Shown: positions 13,013 to 13,351 of the stretch, piece after piece
Numbering within the stretch: position 1 is the stretch's first letter
Layout: each line of letters begins with the position of its first letter
NCBI GenBank assembly: GCA_009930125.1
Contig: RZYZ01000039.1
Location: 1 to 13,351 of the forward strand
Source of the DNA: Clostridia bacterium
Lineage (GTDB): Bacteria > Bacillota > Clostridia > Clostridiales > Clostridiaceae
Reading direction: 5' to 3'
Length of the DNA stretch: 13,351 nt
Translations under genes and position numbers: made by a program
Notes under the pieces: model-generated
The model's input: only the letters and a program-made list of their open reading frames with translations
Databases searched by the model: none
Told to the model about the DNA's origin: nothing

Positions 13013-13237
13013 TTACAACTCTAACATCTTATTTACTTCGCTATGGGTATAGGTTTTCAAAGTATTGTCTGCAATGCTCTTCTCATATTCTAAAATTGAT
13101 TTCAGATCAAAATCATGTTCTATTTTTTCTTCAAGCGCTTTTTTAAGTAAAGTAGATAATGGCACTCCTGTCAATTTTGCATATTCAGTAAATACAGATT
13201 GCTCTTCCTTGTTCATTCTAACTGATACAGTACTCAT
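13013..13237 (-). CDS. RelB/DUF6290-type ribbon-helix-helix antitoxin
   Basis: This 74-residue protein is the partner of the RelE-like toxin. Residues 2-40 form a ribbon-helix-helix DNA-binding unit: strand STVSVRMNKEE, helix QSVFTEYAKLTG, then VPLSTLLKKALEEKIEHD. The C-terminal part (LKSILEYEKSI to SEVNKMLEL) is the expected toxin-wrapping segment. Such antitoxins neutralise the toxin by direct binding and repress their own operon. The start at ATG 13237 has AAAGGAAG upstream. The ribosome site lies almost directly against the right end of a putative IS200/IS605 element, and I find no convincing promoter in the remaining 90 bases, so transcription may begin inside the element or off-window. 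Confidence 0.85.
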   Translation of the reverse strand: MSTVSVRMNKEEQSVFTEYAKLTGVPLSTLLKKALEEKIEHDFDLKSILEYEKSIADNTLKTYTHSEVNKMLEL

Positions 13238-13251
13238 TTAATCACTTCCTT

Positions 13252-13351
13252 TCTTGACACTCCCACAGCTAAAGCAATGGGATTCTTGGGTGATTAAACG
13301 CCAGTCTGTTTCCAGTAGGCGAGTATGACCCCAAGCTGAGGGCATGCCATT
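13252..13351 (-). mobile_element. Putative right end of an IS200/IS605-family element, with omega-RNA scaffold tail
   Basis: The minus strand from the window edge ends in AGAATCCCATTGCTTTAGC followed by TGTGGGAGTGTCAAG. This is the imperfect hairpin (CCCA/TGGG around GCT-TT-AGC) plus GTGTCAA that I recognise as the usual right end of tnpB-carrying IS200/IS605 elements in Firmicutes. The preceding bases show no long open frame and could be the end of tnpB plus the omega-RNA scaffold. The rest of the element, if present, is beyond the window, so completeness cannot be judged. The call rests on remembered end sequences, not on a database match. Confidence 0.5.

Noticed and set aside
1..13351. 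CRISPR arrays, tRNA or rRNA genes, phage genes, replication origins
   Set aside because: No regularly spaced direct repeats, no tRNA-like cloverleaf, no ribosomal RNA stretches and no phage or replication signatures were seen on either strand.

Overview
The window looks like a chromosomal segment of a moderate-GC member of the Bacillota (Firmicutes). The evidence is strong AGGAGG-type ribosome binding sites, sigma-A type promoters, intrinsic hairpin terminators, a citrate-lyase cluster led by a malic-enzyme-family gene, an ECF transporter S component, and a tandem purine plus ykkC-class riboswitch. I cannot name the genus from sequence alone.

Layout, left to right. (1) 1-3084, minus strand: the 5' part of a NusG domain II membrane protein (cut by the window edge) with its own promoter; a cysteine-free DUF2249 plus AhpD-like fusion protein; TrmO, a tRNA methyltransferase; and an M19 dipeptidase. 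(2) 3271-5840, plus strand: a DUF362 protein with four C-terminal cysteines that could bind a metal cluster, then an ECF S component whose end overlaps a DUF1893 gene. A two-way terminator closes this block. (3) 5951-9945, minus strand: a citrate fermentation operon in transcription order malic-enzyme-family gene (citM/maeE type), citD, citE, citF. Its promoter carries two adjacent perfect palindromes. CitC, CitX, CitG and a citrate transporter are not in the window. (4) 10023-11797, plus strand: a divergent transcript with a strong promoter, a guanine aptamer, a ykkC-class aptamer (probably the PRPP subtype), a terminator that reuses the 3' half of the second aptamer, and then an AzgA/PbuG-type purine permease. 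(5) 11757-13351, minus strand: a decayed gamma-glutamylcyclotransferase-like gene, an AT-rich RelBE-type toxin-antitoxin pair with a strong terminator, and at the right edge what looks like the right end (and omega-RNA scaffold tail) of an IS200/IS605-family element.

How the parts fit: citrate lyase splits citrate to acetate and oxaloacetate. The malic-enzyme-family protein next to it is best read as a cytosolic oxaloacetate decarboxylase or malic enzyme giving pyruvate. The permease imports purine bases and appears to be controlled by two ligands with opposite meaning: guanine (enough purine) and probably PRPP (capacity to salvage bases). This tandem riboswitch is the most interesting element. 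Guanine-PRPP tandems have been described before as a class, so the novelty here is the instance and its details: a permease target, aptamer P1 helices that may share nucleotides, and a terminator built on the second aptamer.
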